A model generated the notes under the pieces. It ran no database searches. It had not been told where the DNA came from and saw only the letters and a list, made by a program, of their open reading frames with translations. A stretch of 64,000 nucleotides of DNA from TMED26 sp042088965 (lineage in GTDB: Bacteria; Pseudomonadota; Alphaproteobacteria; Thalassobaculales; Thalassobaculaceae). Below are positions 18,196-26,853 of this stretch, one piece after another. The DNA is taken from the NCBI GenBank assembly GCA_042088965.1, contig JBELLC010000001.1:1-64000 (forward strand), in the 5' to 3' direction. The position numbers and the translations under genes were made by a program. The first letter of the stretch is position 1. Each line of letters begins with the position of its first letter.

Positions 18196-19469
18196 ACGGC
18201 CTGCGATCTTTTAGCATCACGGCTCACTGGCAGCATCAAGACTGTTGCCAGCAGAACCAGCCCTGCTGACGCCCACAGCGTCAGGCTCAGGCCGCCCCAT
18301 TGGTATAACGCGCCAGACAAAAAGGTGCCGAGCAAGCGACCTGCGGCATTCGCCATATAGTAAAAGCCAACATTCAAGGCCACCTTATCACCATCTGAAT
18401 AGGCGACGATCAGATAAGAATGAACAGCCGAATTCACCGCAAAGACACCGCCAAAGATCAACAGCCCAGTGATCAAAACCCCGCTGGCCCCCATAGCCCC
18501 ACTGGGATTGACGGCCGAGACCCAGCTTGGCAAGAGCCAGGGCGGCAACGTCCCGAGCCCCGGATCAAGCACAAGCGCCAATATGGCAGGCAGCAATAGC
18601 AAGATCCCCCCCCATAAAACCGCTGCTTTCGCACCATCTTGCGGGCCACCAAGCCGTGGTAACATCTTTGGGACCGCCGCTTGCACGCCGCCATAGCCAA
18701 TAACCCACAGAGCCATAAACCCTGCGACCGCCTCAAAACTCCAGCCTGCGTTCTGATAGAGATAAACAGGGACACCCACCACAAACCAGACATCACGGCC
18801 AGCAAACAAGAAAATGCGCGCTGCCGAGAGATAATTAATCTGTCGGGTCTTTGAAAATAGCTCTCGCATCCGGGGTTTTGTCTTCGCCCGCCCGAGATCG
18901 GCTGTCATCGCCAGCAAAATCAGCGCCAAGACCACCGCCAGCATCGCCGCCATGGCCCATAATGCCGCCGAAAAGCCAAGCGTGCTCAGCAACACCCCCC
19001 CGAGGAAAAACCCAACCCCTTTGAGTGCATTTTTTGAGCCTGTCAGCATCGCCACCCAACGGAATAATTGCCCCTCCCCACGGGCCACCAATTTCACCGC
19101 GGATTTGGAGCTCATCTTGGTGAGGTCTTTGGCGATGCCTGAAAGCGCCTGCGCCAGCATGACATAAGTGACAGACCATGCCATTGTCCACGCTGGATCA
19201 GTCGCTGACAGCATATTCAGGGCGACAATCTGCACCCCAAGCCCGGCGATAAGGGTCACGCGTAGGCCAAACCGTGCACCAATCCAGCCACCAAGGAAAT
19301 TGGTCACAATGCCCATAGATTCATACAACAGAAAAAGCGTCGCTAACTCGAACGGGGTAAAGCCAAGCTGATGGAAATGCAACAGCACCAACATCCGTAA
19401 GGCCCCATCGGTCAGCGTAAACGCCCAATAAGCCCCTGTTACCAGTGCATAATTGCCCAACGCCCCCAT
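18192..19469 (-). CDS. arsJ: ArsJ organoarsenical efflux permease
   Basis: A 425-residue MFS permease resembling ArsJ throughout (early LGNYALVTGAYWAFTLTDGA; later AQALSGIAKDLTKMSSKSA). ArsJ exports 1-arseno-3-phosphoglycerate, the unstable product that GAPDH makes when arsenate replaces phosphate, so the pair gives arsenate resistance. The partner GAPDH gene lies directly upstream and overlaps by one base (TGATG), which strongly supports the assignment. A GTG one codon earlier is an alternative start. No arsR, arsB, arsC or acr3 is seen nearby. It converges on pheT, and the two stop codons overlap. Confidence 0.93.
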   Translation of the reverse strand: MGALGNYALVTGAYWAFTLTDGALRMLVLLHFHQLGFTPFELATLFLLYESMGIVTNFLGGWIGARFGLRVTLIAGLGVQIVALNMLSATDPAWTMAWSVTYVMLAQALSGIAKDLTKMSSKSAVKLVARGEGQLFRWVAMLTGSKNALKGVGFFLGGVLLSTLGFSAALWAMAAMLAVVLALILLAMTADLGRAKTKPRMRELFSKTRQINYLSAARIFLFAGRDVWFVVGVPVYLYQNAGWSFEAVAGFMALWVIGYGGVQAAVPKMLPRLGGPQDGAKAAVLWGGILLLLPAILALVLDPGLGTLPPWLLPSWVSAVNPSGAMGASGVLITGLLIFGGVFAVNSAVHSYLIVAYSDGDKVALNVGFYYMANAAGRLLGTFLSGALYQWGGLSLTLWASAGLVLLATVLMLPVSRDAKRSQAV

Positions 19470-20479
19470 CACATCATACGGCTTATCTTCACGACCAAAT
19501 CAACCATCCGGCAAGAATAGCCCCATTCATTGTCATACCAGGCAAAGACCTTCACTTGCCGCTTATTCACCACCATGGTTGACGGCCCGTCAATAATTGC
19601 TGAGCGCGCATCATTGACGTAATCTGCGGACACCAGCGGTCGGGTCTCGAAACCAAGAATACCTTTCAGCGGACCCGCCGCAGCTGCCGCAAAAAGTTGA
19701 TTGACCTCATCCACACTGGTGTCACGGGACATTTCAAAAACACAATCGGTCAAGGACGCATTCAACAGCGGCACCCGCACAGCATGACCGTTTAACTTAC
19801 CCGCTAATTCGGGGTAAATGATGCCAATTGCGGTTGCTGATCCGGTGGTTGTTGGGATTAACGAATTCAACGCCGACCGCGAGCGCCGCAAATCTTTTTT
19901 CGGCGCATCAACGATGACTTGGGTGTTGGTCACATCATGAATGGTGGTGATCGCCCCATGGCAAATGCCAATCCCCTCATGCATCACCTTGACCACCGGC
20001 GCCAAGCAATTGGTGGTGCAGGACGCCGCTGTCACCAAGTGGTGCTGCGCCGGGTCATACAGGTGGTCATTCACGGCCATCACAATGTTTAACGCCGCCG
20101 GGTCTTTTACCGGCGCTGAGACAACGACTTTAGCAATGCCTTTGTCATAATAAGGTTGCAGGCTATCGGGCGTGAGATGCTTGCCGGTACATTCCAGAAC
20201 GATATCGACGTTGTCCTTGGACCAGGGCAAATCTGCGGGTTTTGCAACCGTGCTCACGGTAATCTTCTGGCCTGCAATCGTGATGCTATCGACATCGCCG
20301 CTGACCGCCTGTGACCAACGCCCGTGGACACTGTCAAACGCCAGCAAATGGCCGTGGGTAACACCATCACCGGCCTGATCGTTGACAGCGACAATTTGTA
20401 AATCGGGATGACCCCACGCTGCCCGAAAGGCCAACCGACCAATCCGGCCCATGCCATTAATCGCAATGCGTGTCGGCAT
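19469..20479 (-). CDS. ArsJ-associated glyceraldehyde-3-phosphate dehydrogenase
   Basis: A 336-residue GAPDH with the N-terminal NAD fold (RIAINGMGRIGRLAFR) and the catalytic Cys in SCTTNC near residue 153. A C-terminal WYDNEWGYSCRM block is also present. In arsenate resistance the enzyme uses arsenate in place of phosphate, forming 1-arseno-3-phosphoglycerate for export by ArsJ. It may also serve glycolysis, but the overlap with arsJ argues for the detoxification role. The ATG at 20479 has AAGGG well placed; a GTG at 20488 is in frame but would overlap that site. Confidence 0.93.
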   Translation of the reverse strand: MPTRIAINGMGRIGRLAFRAAWGHPDLQIVAVNDQAGDGVTHGHLLAFDSVHGRWSQAVSGDVDSITIAGQKITVSTVAKPADLPWSKDNVDIVLECTGKHLTPDSLQPYYDKGIAKVVVSAPVKDPAALNIVMAVNDHLYDPAQHHLVTAASCTTNCLAPVVKVMHEGIGICHGAITTIHDVTNTQVIVDAPKKDLRRSRSALNSLIPTTTGSATAIGIIYPELAGKLNGHAVRVPLLNASLTDCVFEMSRDTSVDEVNQLFAAAAAGPLKGILGFETRPLVSADYVNDARSAIIDGPSTMVVNKRQVKVFAWYDNEWGYSCRMVDLVVKISRMM

Positions 20480-20510
20480 GACCGGCACCCTTTTAATATG
20501 TTTCCTGCGA

Positions 20511-20575
20511 GCAGATGATATGCCCCACTCCGTTACAGTTTTGTGTCACTGGCGGGGCTTTATCATATTTTCTGC
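20511..20575. promoter_or_regulatory. Extended imperfect inverted repeat upstream of the GAPDH-arsJ operon
   Basis: Arms GCAGA..GATATGCCCC (20511-20526) and GGGGCTTTATCAT..TCTGC (20554-20575) pair with a few mismatches around a loop of about 27 bases. The element sits between the stop of the GlcG/HbpS gene and the GAPDH start, both on the minus strand. It could terminate the upstream unit or be a regulator site for the arsenate operon. Confidence 0.4.
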
Positions 20576-20584
20576 CGACCTCAA

Positions 20585-21025
20585 TTAGCCTGCGTCAGCG
20601 GTCAAGCCCGCCGCTTCAATCCCGGCAATGGCACAGGCTTCGTCGTTATCAGAGGCATCACCAGAAATACCAACGGCACCGGCAATTTTGCCATCAACCT
20701 TGATCAAAACGCCCCCTGGCACGGGCACCAAACCACCCGGAATCAAAAGACTGGCAGCATTGATAAAATAAGCTTGTGCTTCGGCCCGATTATTCAACGC
20801 CCGCGAGCCAAGGCCCATGCCAACCGCGCCTGCCGCCTTCGCCCGGGAAATCTCAAAGCGCTGATTGCTGGCCCCATCTTGGCGCAGAAAGGCTTTCATA
20901 TGACCGCCAGCATCCAGCACGGTGACGGCCAGAGGCTGTAAGTTCAGTTCAGATGCCTTGGCGAGAGCTGCATCGATAATTGTTGTCGCTTCATCAGTGC
21001 TGATGGCGGGCATTGAAATGGTCAT
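20585..21025 (-). CDS. GlcG/HbpS-family protein
   Basis: A 146-residue protein of the GlcG/HbpS family, with MPAISTDEATTIIDAAL, AVTVLDAGGHMKAFLRQDGA and a C-terminal GAVGISGDASDNDEACAIAGI block. Members bind heme or small ligands or accompany oxidative catabolic operons; the biochemical role is often unclear. No signal peptide is seen, so it is probably cytosolic. AGGAGAC precedes the start. A terminator-like hairpin stands between it and the VOC gene upstream, so it may be its own unit. Confidence 0.8.
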   Translation of the reverse strand: MTISMPAISTDEATTIIDAALAKASELNLQPLAVTVLDAGGHMKAFLRQDGASNQRFEISRAKAAGAVGMGLGSRALNNRAEAQAYFINAASLLIPGGLVPVPGGVLIKVDGKIAGAVGISGDASDNDEACAIAGIEAAGLTADAG

Positions 21026-21083
21026 TCTTGTCTCCTGGTTAAGCCGAGGCGGGGGCGCATGCGCCGTGCCAAAGGGATATCGT

Positions 21084-21101
21084 AAAAAGCGCCCGGGCGC
21101 T
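21084..21101 (-). terminator. Intrinsic terminator after the VOC gene
   Basis: On the minus strand, 4 bases after the VOC stop, comes the palindrome AGCGCCCGGGCGCT (21101-21088), followed directly by TTTT (21087-21084). The short GC stem plus T-run is what an intrinsic terminator looks like. It would end the thioesterase-SDR-VOC transcript. Confidence 0.6.
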
Positions 21102-21105
21102 GCAC

Positions 21106-21945
21106 TTATTCTGCGGTAAATTCAATCACAGTATCAAATTCAGCGGTGCCAGCCGCAAATCGGTTTGCGGCCGTTGATCTGACGGAAACCCCCTCAGCCG
21201 CCTCAGCAATGTGACGGGCTTGATCAAGCTTTGAGGTCGCCATCACAATCGCTGCAAAAACCGCCGCGCCATTATGGATCGGGCGGGCAAGATCGCCAAA
21301 GCGGGCCGCCAAACCGTCGGCGCTCAAAATCTGTAATTGGCAGCCCTGAAAATCAAGTTGATAACCACCATCAATCGCCTCTGGGGTTTGCGCCAGCAAG
21401 CGCGCATAACGATCTGCAACGACCGCCGGATCAACCGCCCCTAATACAATCTCGCGCATCGCTGTGACACCATTTGCATGGTCCTGCCAGGCCGGCCGCC
21501 ACACCAGGTCTGAGGTGCCATGTTCACAAAAATAAACCCGCCCCTCTGGAAAAGCGCTCTTTTGGCAATGAACGGTTCGAAACCGCGCCGTTTCCGCCGC
21601 GCCGTCAATGTCGACAGGTCGGGAAAACGCTTTTGGCGGGTCACCGGCAAGCTGTAAGTTTTGCAGATTTTCGAAATCAACGTCGACATCGCGGGTTTTA
21701 AAGACCAAACCATCAATGCCAACAGGGCTATCAAGCAATTCGCGGCGCCTGCCAGTGCCGTCGACTGGCAGGCCAATGAGCTCGAGATAATCATGACCAA
21801 AAATCATCAAATGATTAATCGAGCCAAGGGTATGATAGCCCCGCGGGGTGACGGTAAATCCCAAGGCATTAAAACAGTTTTCTGCCGAATCCATCGCCAT
21901 ATGGACATTAACCACCATATGATCGAGCGCTGCCGTTGAGGCCAT
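21106..21945 (-). CDS. VOC-family (glyoxalase-like) protein
   Basis: A 279-residue protein that begins with ALDHMVVNVHMAMDSAENCFNALGFTVTPRGYH, typical of glyoxalase/dioxygenase-fold (VOC) proteins of the glyoxalase-like group. Such folds usually bind a divalent metal through His and Glu and act as dioxygenases, isomerases or lyases. DHMVV supplies a likely metal histidine. The reaction cannot be told. It is third in a minus-strand operon after a hotdog thioesterase and a BadH-like dehydrogenase, so a role in degrading a CoA-bound acid or its product is likely. Confidence 0.78.
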   Translation of the reverse strand: MASTAALDHMVVNVHMAMDSAENCFNALGFTVTPRGYHTLGSINHLMIFGHDYLELIGLPVDGTGRRRELLDSPVGIDGLVFKTRDVDVDFENLQNLQLAGDPPKAFSRPVDIDGAAETARFRTVHCQKSAFPEGRVYFCEHGTSDLVWRPAWQDHANGVTAMREIVLGAVDPAVVADRYARLLAQTPEAIDGGYQLDFQGCQLQILSADGLAARFGDLARPIHNGAAVFAAIVMATSKLDQARHIAEAAEGVSVRSTAANRFAAGTAEFDTVIEFTAE

Positions 21946-21976
21946 GAAACATTCCCTATCTTAAAATCATCAAAAT

Positions 21977-22744
21977 TTAACCGTTCATGGTAAGACCACC
22001 AGAAACACTTAGCACTTGCCCTGTTATATAGCCCGCATCATCACTGACGAAGAAAACAATCGCCCCTGCCAGGTCATCCGGTTGCCCTAAGCGCCCGAGA
22101 GGGATTGCGCGCCGGAAAGCCTCTTTCAATTTTGCCGGATCACTGGCGGTCGCGGCGACGTCATCGAGCAGCGCTGTTTCAGTTGGCCCAGGACAGACAA
22201 CATTAAAGACGATGTTATGACGCGCGTGCTCCCGCGCCAGTGTTTTTGACACAGAGACCAAACCACCTTTGCACGCAGCATAAACAGACTCCCCGCTTGA
22301 GCCGACCCGTGCAGCGTCGGACGCCACAGTGACGACCCGTCCATGACCTGCTTCAACCATCTGTGGTAACACCGCATGCAGCATATTTAGCGCACCGGTC
22401 AGGTTAATGGCGATAATCTTGTCCCACAACGCCGGCTGGGTTTTCAAGAATGGCTGAAAACGATCCCAACCTGCATTATTGATCAAGCCCGCAATTGGCC
22501 CAAGATCCGCTGTAACAGCGCCAACAGCGGCGGTAACAGCTGCATAATCTGTGATATCGACAGCTTTTGCGATTGCCGTGCCACCTGCCCTGGTGATCGT
22601 AGCGGCGGTGCGCTTTGCTGTATCGCCATCCACATCAAATACCGCGACATAGGCACCTTCTGCGGCCAGGCGTTGGCAAACCGCGTCACCAATACCGCCG
22701 CCACCGCCTGTGACAATCATCGTTTTTGCTGTTAATCCGCGCAT
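21977..22744 (-). CDS. Short-chain dehydrogenase, BadH-like
   Basis: A 255-residue SDR with the NAD motif GGGGGIG near residue 15, the NNAGWD strand, a catalytic Ser (VASDAARVGS), and the YAACKGG active-site Tyr-x3-Lys. Several stretches (NNAGWDRFQPF, VNVVCPG-like NVVCPGPTETALL, GQVLSVSGGLTMNG) recall 2-hydroxycyclohexanecarboxyl-CoA dehydrogenase BadH of alicyclic acid degradation. That is similarity from memory. It probably oxidises a hydroxyacyl-CoA with NAD. AAGGAA precedes the start, 24 bases after the thioesterase gene. Confidence 0.88.
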   Translation of the reverse strand: MRGLTAKTMIVTGGGGGIGDAVCQRLAAEGAYVAVFDVDGDTAKRTAATITRAGGTAIAKAVDITDYAAVTAAVGAVTADLGPIAGLINNAGWDRFQPFLKTQPALWDKIIAINLTGALNMLHAVLPQMVEAGHGRVVTVASDAARVGSSGESVYAACKGGLVSVSKTLAREHARHNIVFNVVCPGPTETALLDDVAATASDPAKLKEAFRRAIPLGRLGQPDDLAGAIVFFVSDDAGYITGQVLSVSGGLTMNG

Positions 22745-22768
22745 TATTTCCGTTCCTTTATGTGATAT

Positions 22769-23218
22769 TCAACAGCCATCACCTGTGCCTTCGCCGTCTA
22801 TTGTGATCAGGTTCTGCCCAATGGTGGCCCGAACCGGCGCTGGGATGGGCAAGGCGGTGCGGGCCTCTGGATCAAAAAAAACTTCGACGCCGTCTTGGGT
22901 CGCGTGCAAATCACCTGTGTCCGCATGCAACATAAATTGGCGATATCGACAGCTTTTCGTGCCCAAACGGATGAAACCACCGCGGATCACCACGAGATCG
23001 CCCGCAACCAGTTCCTTGACGTAATTGGTGCCCGTATGGGCCACCACCGTGTGATAGCCCGCCGCCTGCATGGCCTTTAAACTAAAGCCAAATAAGCTCC
23101 ATAAATGAAACGCGCCATCGTCAAAAAAATGCGCGTAATACCGAACATTCAGGTGACCAAAGTGATCACATTGGCCGGGCAAGACAATACCGCGATAGGT
23201 TTCCTTCATTTCTGCCAT
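22769..23218 (-). CDS. Hotdog-fold acyl-CoA thioesterase
   Basis: A 149-residue protein of the 4-hydroxybenzoyl-CoA thioesterase/YbgC-type hotdog superfamily. The GQCDHFGHLNVRYYAHFFDDGAF stretch is the active-site helix with the catalytic Asp followed by His and Asn. It hydrolyses an acyl-CoA to the free acid. It is the first gene of the minus-strand operon with the BadH-like dehydrogenase and VOC protein, and is divergent from the GMC oxidoreductase gene across a 157-base gap that carries a long palindrome. Confidence 0.85.
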   Translation of the reverse strand: MAEMKETYRGIVLPGQCDHFGHLNVRYYAHFFDDGAFHLWSLFGFSLKAMQAAGYHTVVAHTGTNYVKELVAGDLVVIRGGFIRLGTKSCRYRQFMLHADTGDLHATQDGVEVFFDPEARTALPIPAPVRATIGQNLITIDGEGTGDGC

Positions 23219-23304
23219 AATTTCCTCGCGTCAAAATGACCCCGTCAATAGCAAAGGGCCGAGGGCGGGTGCTGTCAAGATCGCTATTTATCTCATGCGA
23301 GGGC

Positions 23305-23330
23305 TTGGCCTGATCGCGCGGTCATGCCAA
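23305..23330. promoter_or_regulatory. 26-bp near-perfect palindrome in a divergent promoter gap
   Basis: The 26 bases are self-complementary except for two mismatched pairs (positions 6/21 and 10/17 of the element). Arms begin TTGGC and end GCCAA, and the centre is CGCGCG. It lies 45 bases before the GMC oxidoreductase start and 86 bases before the thioesterase start, so one bound regulator could control both operons. No regulator gene is adjacent. Confidence 0.55.
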
Positions 23331-23375
23331 TCTTCTGCATACATAAAAATAGGGTCAGTATGGGGGAGCAGGCAT

Positions 23376-24989
23376 ATGGCCGAAGGAAATTTTGATTATA
23401 TCATCGTCGGTGCGGGATCAGCAGGTTGTGTGTTGGCCAATCGGCTCACGGCAAACGGCCGACATAACGTATTACTTCTTGAAGCAGGCCCCGGCGGCCA
23501 TCCGTTGAGCCGTGTACCGATCAGTTATGGTAAGTTAATCCAGGATCCTGCAGCCAATTGGTGCTACGAGTCAGAGCCGGAAGAAAATATGGCTGGCCGC
23601 CGTATTCCGGTGCCACGCGGCCGGGTTCTCGGCGGTTCCAGCGCCATCAATGGTTTGGTCTATGTGCGCGGGCAACCCCGTGATTATGATATCTGGGCGC
23701 AATTAGGTAATCGCGGCTGGGCCTGGAATGATCTGTTCCCGATTTTCCGGCGGATGGAAAATTATGAAGGCGGCGGTGATGATTTCCGTGCCGAGGGTGG
23801 CCCCTTGCATGTCAGTGAATGTCCTGACGAAAGCCCCTTATATGATGCTCTAATCGCCGCTGGCGATGATCTTGGCCTGGCCCCAAACGCTGATTATAAC
23901 GGTGCCAGCCAAGAGGGCATTGTCAAAACCCAAACCACCATTCGTAATGGTCGGCGCATGTCGACGGCTTATTGCTATCTGCGTCCAGCCCAAAGCCGCC
24001 CCAATCTCAAAATCGTCACCGAGGCTTTGGCAACACGTTTGATTTTTGAGGGTAAACGTTGTGTCGGCGTCAACTATCGCGGCGGCTGGCAGAAATCAGG
24101 GCAGGAACACTCCGTGCGCACCAAGGGTGAGGTCATCCTTGCCGGTGGGGCGATTAATTCGCCGCAATTGCTGGAGCTATCCGGCGTCGGCCAACCCAGC
24201 TTGCTGGCCGAACATGGCATTGCCCTCCATCATCAACTGGACGGTGTGGGTGAAAATCTGCGTGATCATATTGCCCCGCGGATGCAAATGGGCATCAGCC
24301 AACCCGGCATTACCTATAATGATCGGATGCGTGGGCTGGGGGCTGTCTGGCAGGCGCTGCGATATCTGACCACCGGACGCGGTTTCATGTCGATCCCCTC
24401 TGGCCCGGTGTTGGCTTTTGTGCGCAGCCAGCCACATCTGGAAACACCTGATCTGCAGATTCATTTTGTGCCATTCACCATCGCCGACCTGAAACGCCGA
24501 AAACTCGGCCGTGAGCCAGGCCTAACAGCCTCGATTTATCAACTGCTGCCTGAAAGCCGGGGGTCAATCCACATAAAAAACAGTGACCCAACCCATCATC
24601 CAGCGATTCGCTATAACTTCCTGTCAGATTCCATCGACCGCCAAGTATTGATTGATGGCGTCAAATGGACACGCCGCATTTTAAACGCCCCTGCCCTTGA
24701 TCATATCCGCGGCAGCGAATTGGCCCCCGGGGATGATGTGCAATCGGATAGTGAAATTCTTGAATGGATTAGAGGTAACGCGCAAACGGCTTATCACCCC
24801 GTTGCAACCTGTAAAATGGGTGTTGATGACATGGCGGTTGTTGACCCCCGCCTGAAAGTCCATGGATTAGAGGGTCTGCGCATTGCCGATGGCTCTATCA
24901 TGCCAACCTTGATGTCAGGAAATACCAATGCTGCCTGCATCATGATTGGCGAAAAAGCAGCAGAAATGATTTTGGAGGACGCCGCATGA
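23376..24989 (+). CDS. GMC-family FAD oxidoreductase (choline-dehydrogenase-like)
   Basis: A 537-residue flavoenzyme that oxidises an alcohol to an aldehyde or acid. It has the FAD Rossmann motif (VGAGSAGCVLANRL) and GMC signature 1 (GRVLGGSSAINGLVYVRG). Signature 2 (GEVILAGGAINSPQLLELSGVG) and the C-terminal catalytic region with YHPVATCKMG His and SGNTNAACIM Asn follow. The ATG at 23376 is preceded by GGGGAG; an upstream in-frame start at 23295 would overlap the palindrome. The stop overlaps the start of the PhyH oxygenase by four bases, so both act in one pathway. Substrate unknown. Confidence 0.92.
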   Translation: MAEGNFDYIIVGAGSAGCVLANRLTANGRHNVLLLEAGPGGHPLSRVPISYGKLIQDPAANWCYESEPEENMAGRRIPVPRGRVLGGSSAINGLVYVRGQPRDYDIWAQLGNRGWAWNDLFPIFRRMENYEGGGDDFRAEGGPLHVSECPDESPLYDALIAAGDDLGLAPNADYNGASQEGIVKTQTTIRNGRRMSTAYCYLRPAQSRPNLKIVTEALATRLIFEGKRCVGVNYRGGWQKSGQEHSVRTKGEVILAGGAINSPQLLELSGVGQPSLLAEHGIALHHQLDGVGENLRDHIAPRMQMGISQPGITYNDRMRGLGAVWQALRYLTTGRGFMSIPSGPVLAFVRSQPHLETPDLQIHFVPFTIADLKRRKLGREPGLTASIYQLLPESRGSIHIKNSDPTHHPAIRYNFLSDSIDRQVLIDGVKWTRRILNAPALDHIRGSELAPGDDVQSDSEILEWIRGNAQTAYHPVATCKMGVDDMAVVDPRLKVHGLEGLRIADGSIMPTLMSGNTNAACIMIGEKAAEMILEDAA

Positions 24990-25813
24990 ACCGCCAACCG
25001 CTTCGCAATATAACCGCTGAAGAAATCGAAACCTTTCAACGTGATGGTGTTGTCTGCCTTCGCCAGTTATTTGATCTGGAATGGATCGACTATTTGCGTG
25101 ATTTGGTGGACCAGAATATGGCGGCACCGTCTGAATTGTCGAAGAATGTGAATCAAAAAGGCGCCAGCGGGCTGTTCTTTTTTGACATCTTTATCGCCCA
25201 TCATATGCAGGGTTTCATGCAAACTGTGATGAACGGTCCGGGCGGTGAAGCTGCAGGTAGGGTGATGAAATCGGATAAAACCAATTTGCTGTTTGACCAA
25301 TTGCTGGTCAAAGAGCCTGGCACCTCCAGTGAAACCCTCTGGCATCATGACCTGACCTATTGGCCGGTGGCGGGCGACCAGATTGCAACTTTATGGTTGG
25401 CCCTTGACCACGTCACCTCTGCCACGGGTGCGGTCGAGTATCTCAAAGGCTCACACCGCTGGGGGCAGAAGTTCCTAGCTGTCAGCTTCAACCCTGATGA
25501 GCAATATACCGAGGACCTGCCGGAAGTCCCCAACATTGAGGCCGAGCGCGATCAGCACGATATCATCGCCTTTGATCTGGCCCCTGGTGATTGCACCATT
25601 CACCATGCCGCAACCTTGCATCATGCCCCTGGCAATACCAGCAGCGACACCCGCCGACGCGCCTATATTCAGCGCTGGGCAGGCGATGATGTTGTTTATA
25701 ATCCGCGGCCAAATTTAATGGCCATCAAACGCGACCCCGGCATTGAGCCCGGCGCCGCCTTGGACTGTGAGCTTTTCCCGATTGCCTGGCAACGCGGCCA
25801 AGACGCGGCCTAA
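24986..25813 (+). CDS. Phytanoyl-CoA dioxygenase (PhyH) family oxygenase
   Basis: A 275-residue Fe(II)/2-oxoglutarate-dependent oxygenase. The iron ligands fit His120-x-Asp122 (WHHDLTYWP) and a distal His in the CTIHHAATLHHAPGN block, with Arg residues just after it for 2-oxoglutarate. Family members hydroxylate phytanoyl-CoA, ectoine and many small molecules. It is coupled by a four-base overlap to the GMC oxidoreductase, suggesting hydroxylation followed by alcohol oxidation. The exact substrate cannot be inferred. Confidence 0.88.
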   Translation: MNRQPLRNITAEEIETFQRDGVVCLRQLFDLEWIDYLRDLVDQNMAAPSELSKNVNQKGASGLFFFDIFIAHHMQGFMQTVMNGPGGEAAGRVMKSDKTNLLFDQLLVKEPGTSSETLWHHDLTYWPVAGDQIATLWLALDHVTSATGAVEYLKGSHRWGQKFLAVSFNPDEQYTEDLPEVPNIEAERDQHDIIAFDLAPGDCTIHHAATLHHAPGNTSSDTRRRAYIQRWAGDDVVYNPRPNLMAIKRDPGIEPGAALDCELFPIAWQRGQDAA

Positions 25814-25823
25814 CCATCGCGCA

Positions 25824-25849
25824 GGGCGACCGATATTAGGCGGTCGCCC
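25824..25849. terminator. Bidirectional hairpin between convergent operons
   Basis: GGGCGACCG and CGGTCGCCC (9 perfect pairs) flank ATATTAGG. The hairpin lies just after the PhyH stop and overlaps the last codons and stop of the TauD-type gene on the other strand. Without a T-run it is not a textbook intrinsic terminator, but its place suggests bidirectional termination or mRNA 3'-end protection. Confidence 0.6.
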
Positions 25850-26846
25850 GCATCTCAAACAGCGGCCCATGCTCGCGGGTATAGCGGTACACTTCGGGCA
25901 GCGGACGGCCCTGTTTCAAGGCGATCCACAGACGCAACATATGACGTTTTAAATCCGCTTCTGGGTGATCGATATAGCGATCACGGGCGTGTAACACCGA
26001 AAAATTACTCGCCAATTGGATATCGCCTGGCACCATATCAAAGGCGAAATGGTTGGCCGGTTCTTCAGCCGCTGCATCAAGCAAATCGAGGGCGGCGATC
26101 TGTTTTTCAGTCAACCTTGGGACTTCATCAAAACGCTGCGCATATTCGATGTATAAGCGCTTTTGCAGAATATTCAGGCGTTGATGGTGCCACGTCAGCA
26201 CAGGTAGGCATTGCACCCGCGGCTGTCCTGGTAATTGTTGGCCACGGGTATCAAAATAAAATGGCTCTTGCAGGATCTGCGCAAGTTCAGGATCTTGACG
26301 CCAGACCCAATTGAACAGGTTGGCCGCACTGGCGACTCGCGAACGGCCACCGGTTTTGGCCTGACGGCGGCACAGCAACATCAATAAATCACCGCCATCG
26401 GTATGAAACTGCTGCTCATAATTGGTTTGGTAAATCCGCAAATTGGGGTTGGTCTCTGGCTTATCACCAGTGTCACGCACATCATGCAACAGCTTGCGTG
26501 CCGCATCCTGCGGGAAAGGTTGGCCAACCTTTAGGCCCAAACACCATAACGCGCGCGCCGCTTCCGCCTCAGAATAACGCGCCACCGGCAGGTTTTTGAT
26601 GACCGCAAAACCGCGCCCTTGATCAATCTCCCGGCCCAGTTTTGCCAGCCGCGCCGACACCTTTGGCAAGGCATAATCAGCACTTGTGATATCCGTTACC
26701 TGTTGGCCCGCCGTGGCCTGAACCGCCGCATCAACCTCGTCAATATCCGCCGGGGTTAAATGCACCATCCAGCGATCATCCTGGGCCATGTCAGCCCCTG
26801 TCCAAGCCGATGGGTGGTCGATCAGATGATCACAATATGCTGTCAT
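25836..26846 (-). CDS. TauD/TfdA-like Fe(II)/2-oxoglutarate oxygenase
   Basis: A 336-residue oxygenase. His148-x-Asp150 (QFHTDGG) and a later His in SNFSVLHARDRY form the likely facial triad, and an Arg in KRHMLRLWIAL fits 2-oxoglutarate binding. Relatives hydroxylate taurine, gamma-butyrobetaine or other small acids. It starts 7 bases after the FAD/GcvT demethylase gene, so the two are co-transcribed and may act on the same methylated amine or betaine. The start at 26846 is the first ATG; an ATG at 26789 is a possible alternative. Confidence 0.85.
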   Translation of the reverse strand: MTAYCDHLIDHPSAWTGADMAQDDRWMVHLTPADIDEVDAAVQATAGQQVTDITSADYALPKVSARLAKLGREIDQGRGFAVIKNLPVARYSEAEAARALWCLGLKVGQPFPQDAARKLLHDVRDTGDKPETNPNLRIYQTNYEQQFHTDGGDLLMLLCRRQAKTGGRSRVASAANLFNWVWRQDPELAQILQEPFYFDTRGQQLPGQPRVQCLPVLTWHHQRLNILQKRLYIEYAQRFDEVPRLTEKQIAALDLLDAAAEEPANHFAFDMVPGDIQLASNFSVLHARDRYIDHPEADLKRHMLRLWIALKQGRPLPEVYRYTREHGPLFEMRATA

Positions 26847-26853
26847 TCTTACC

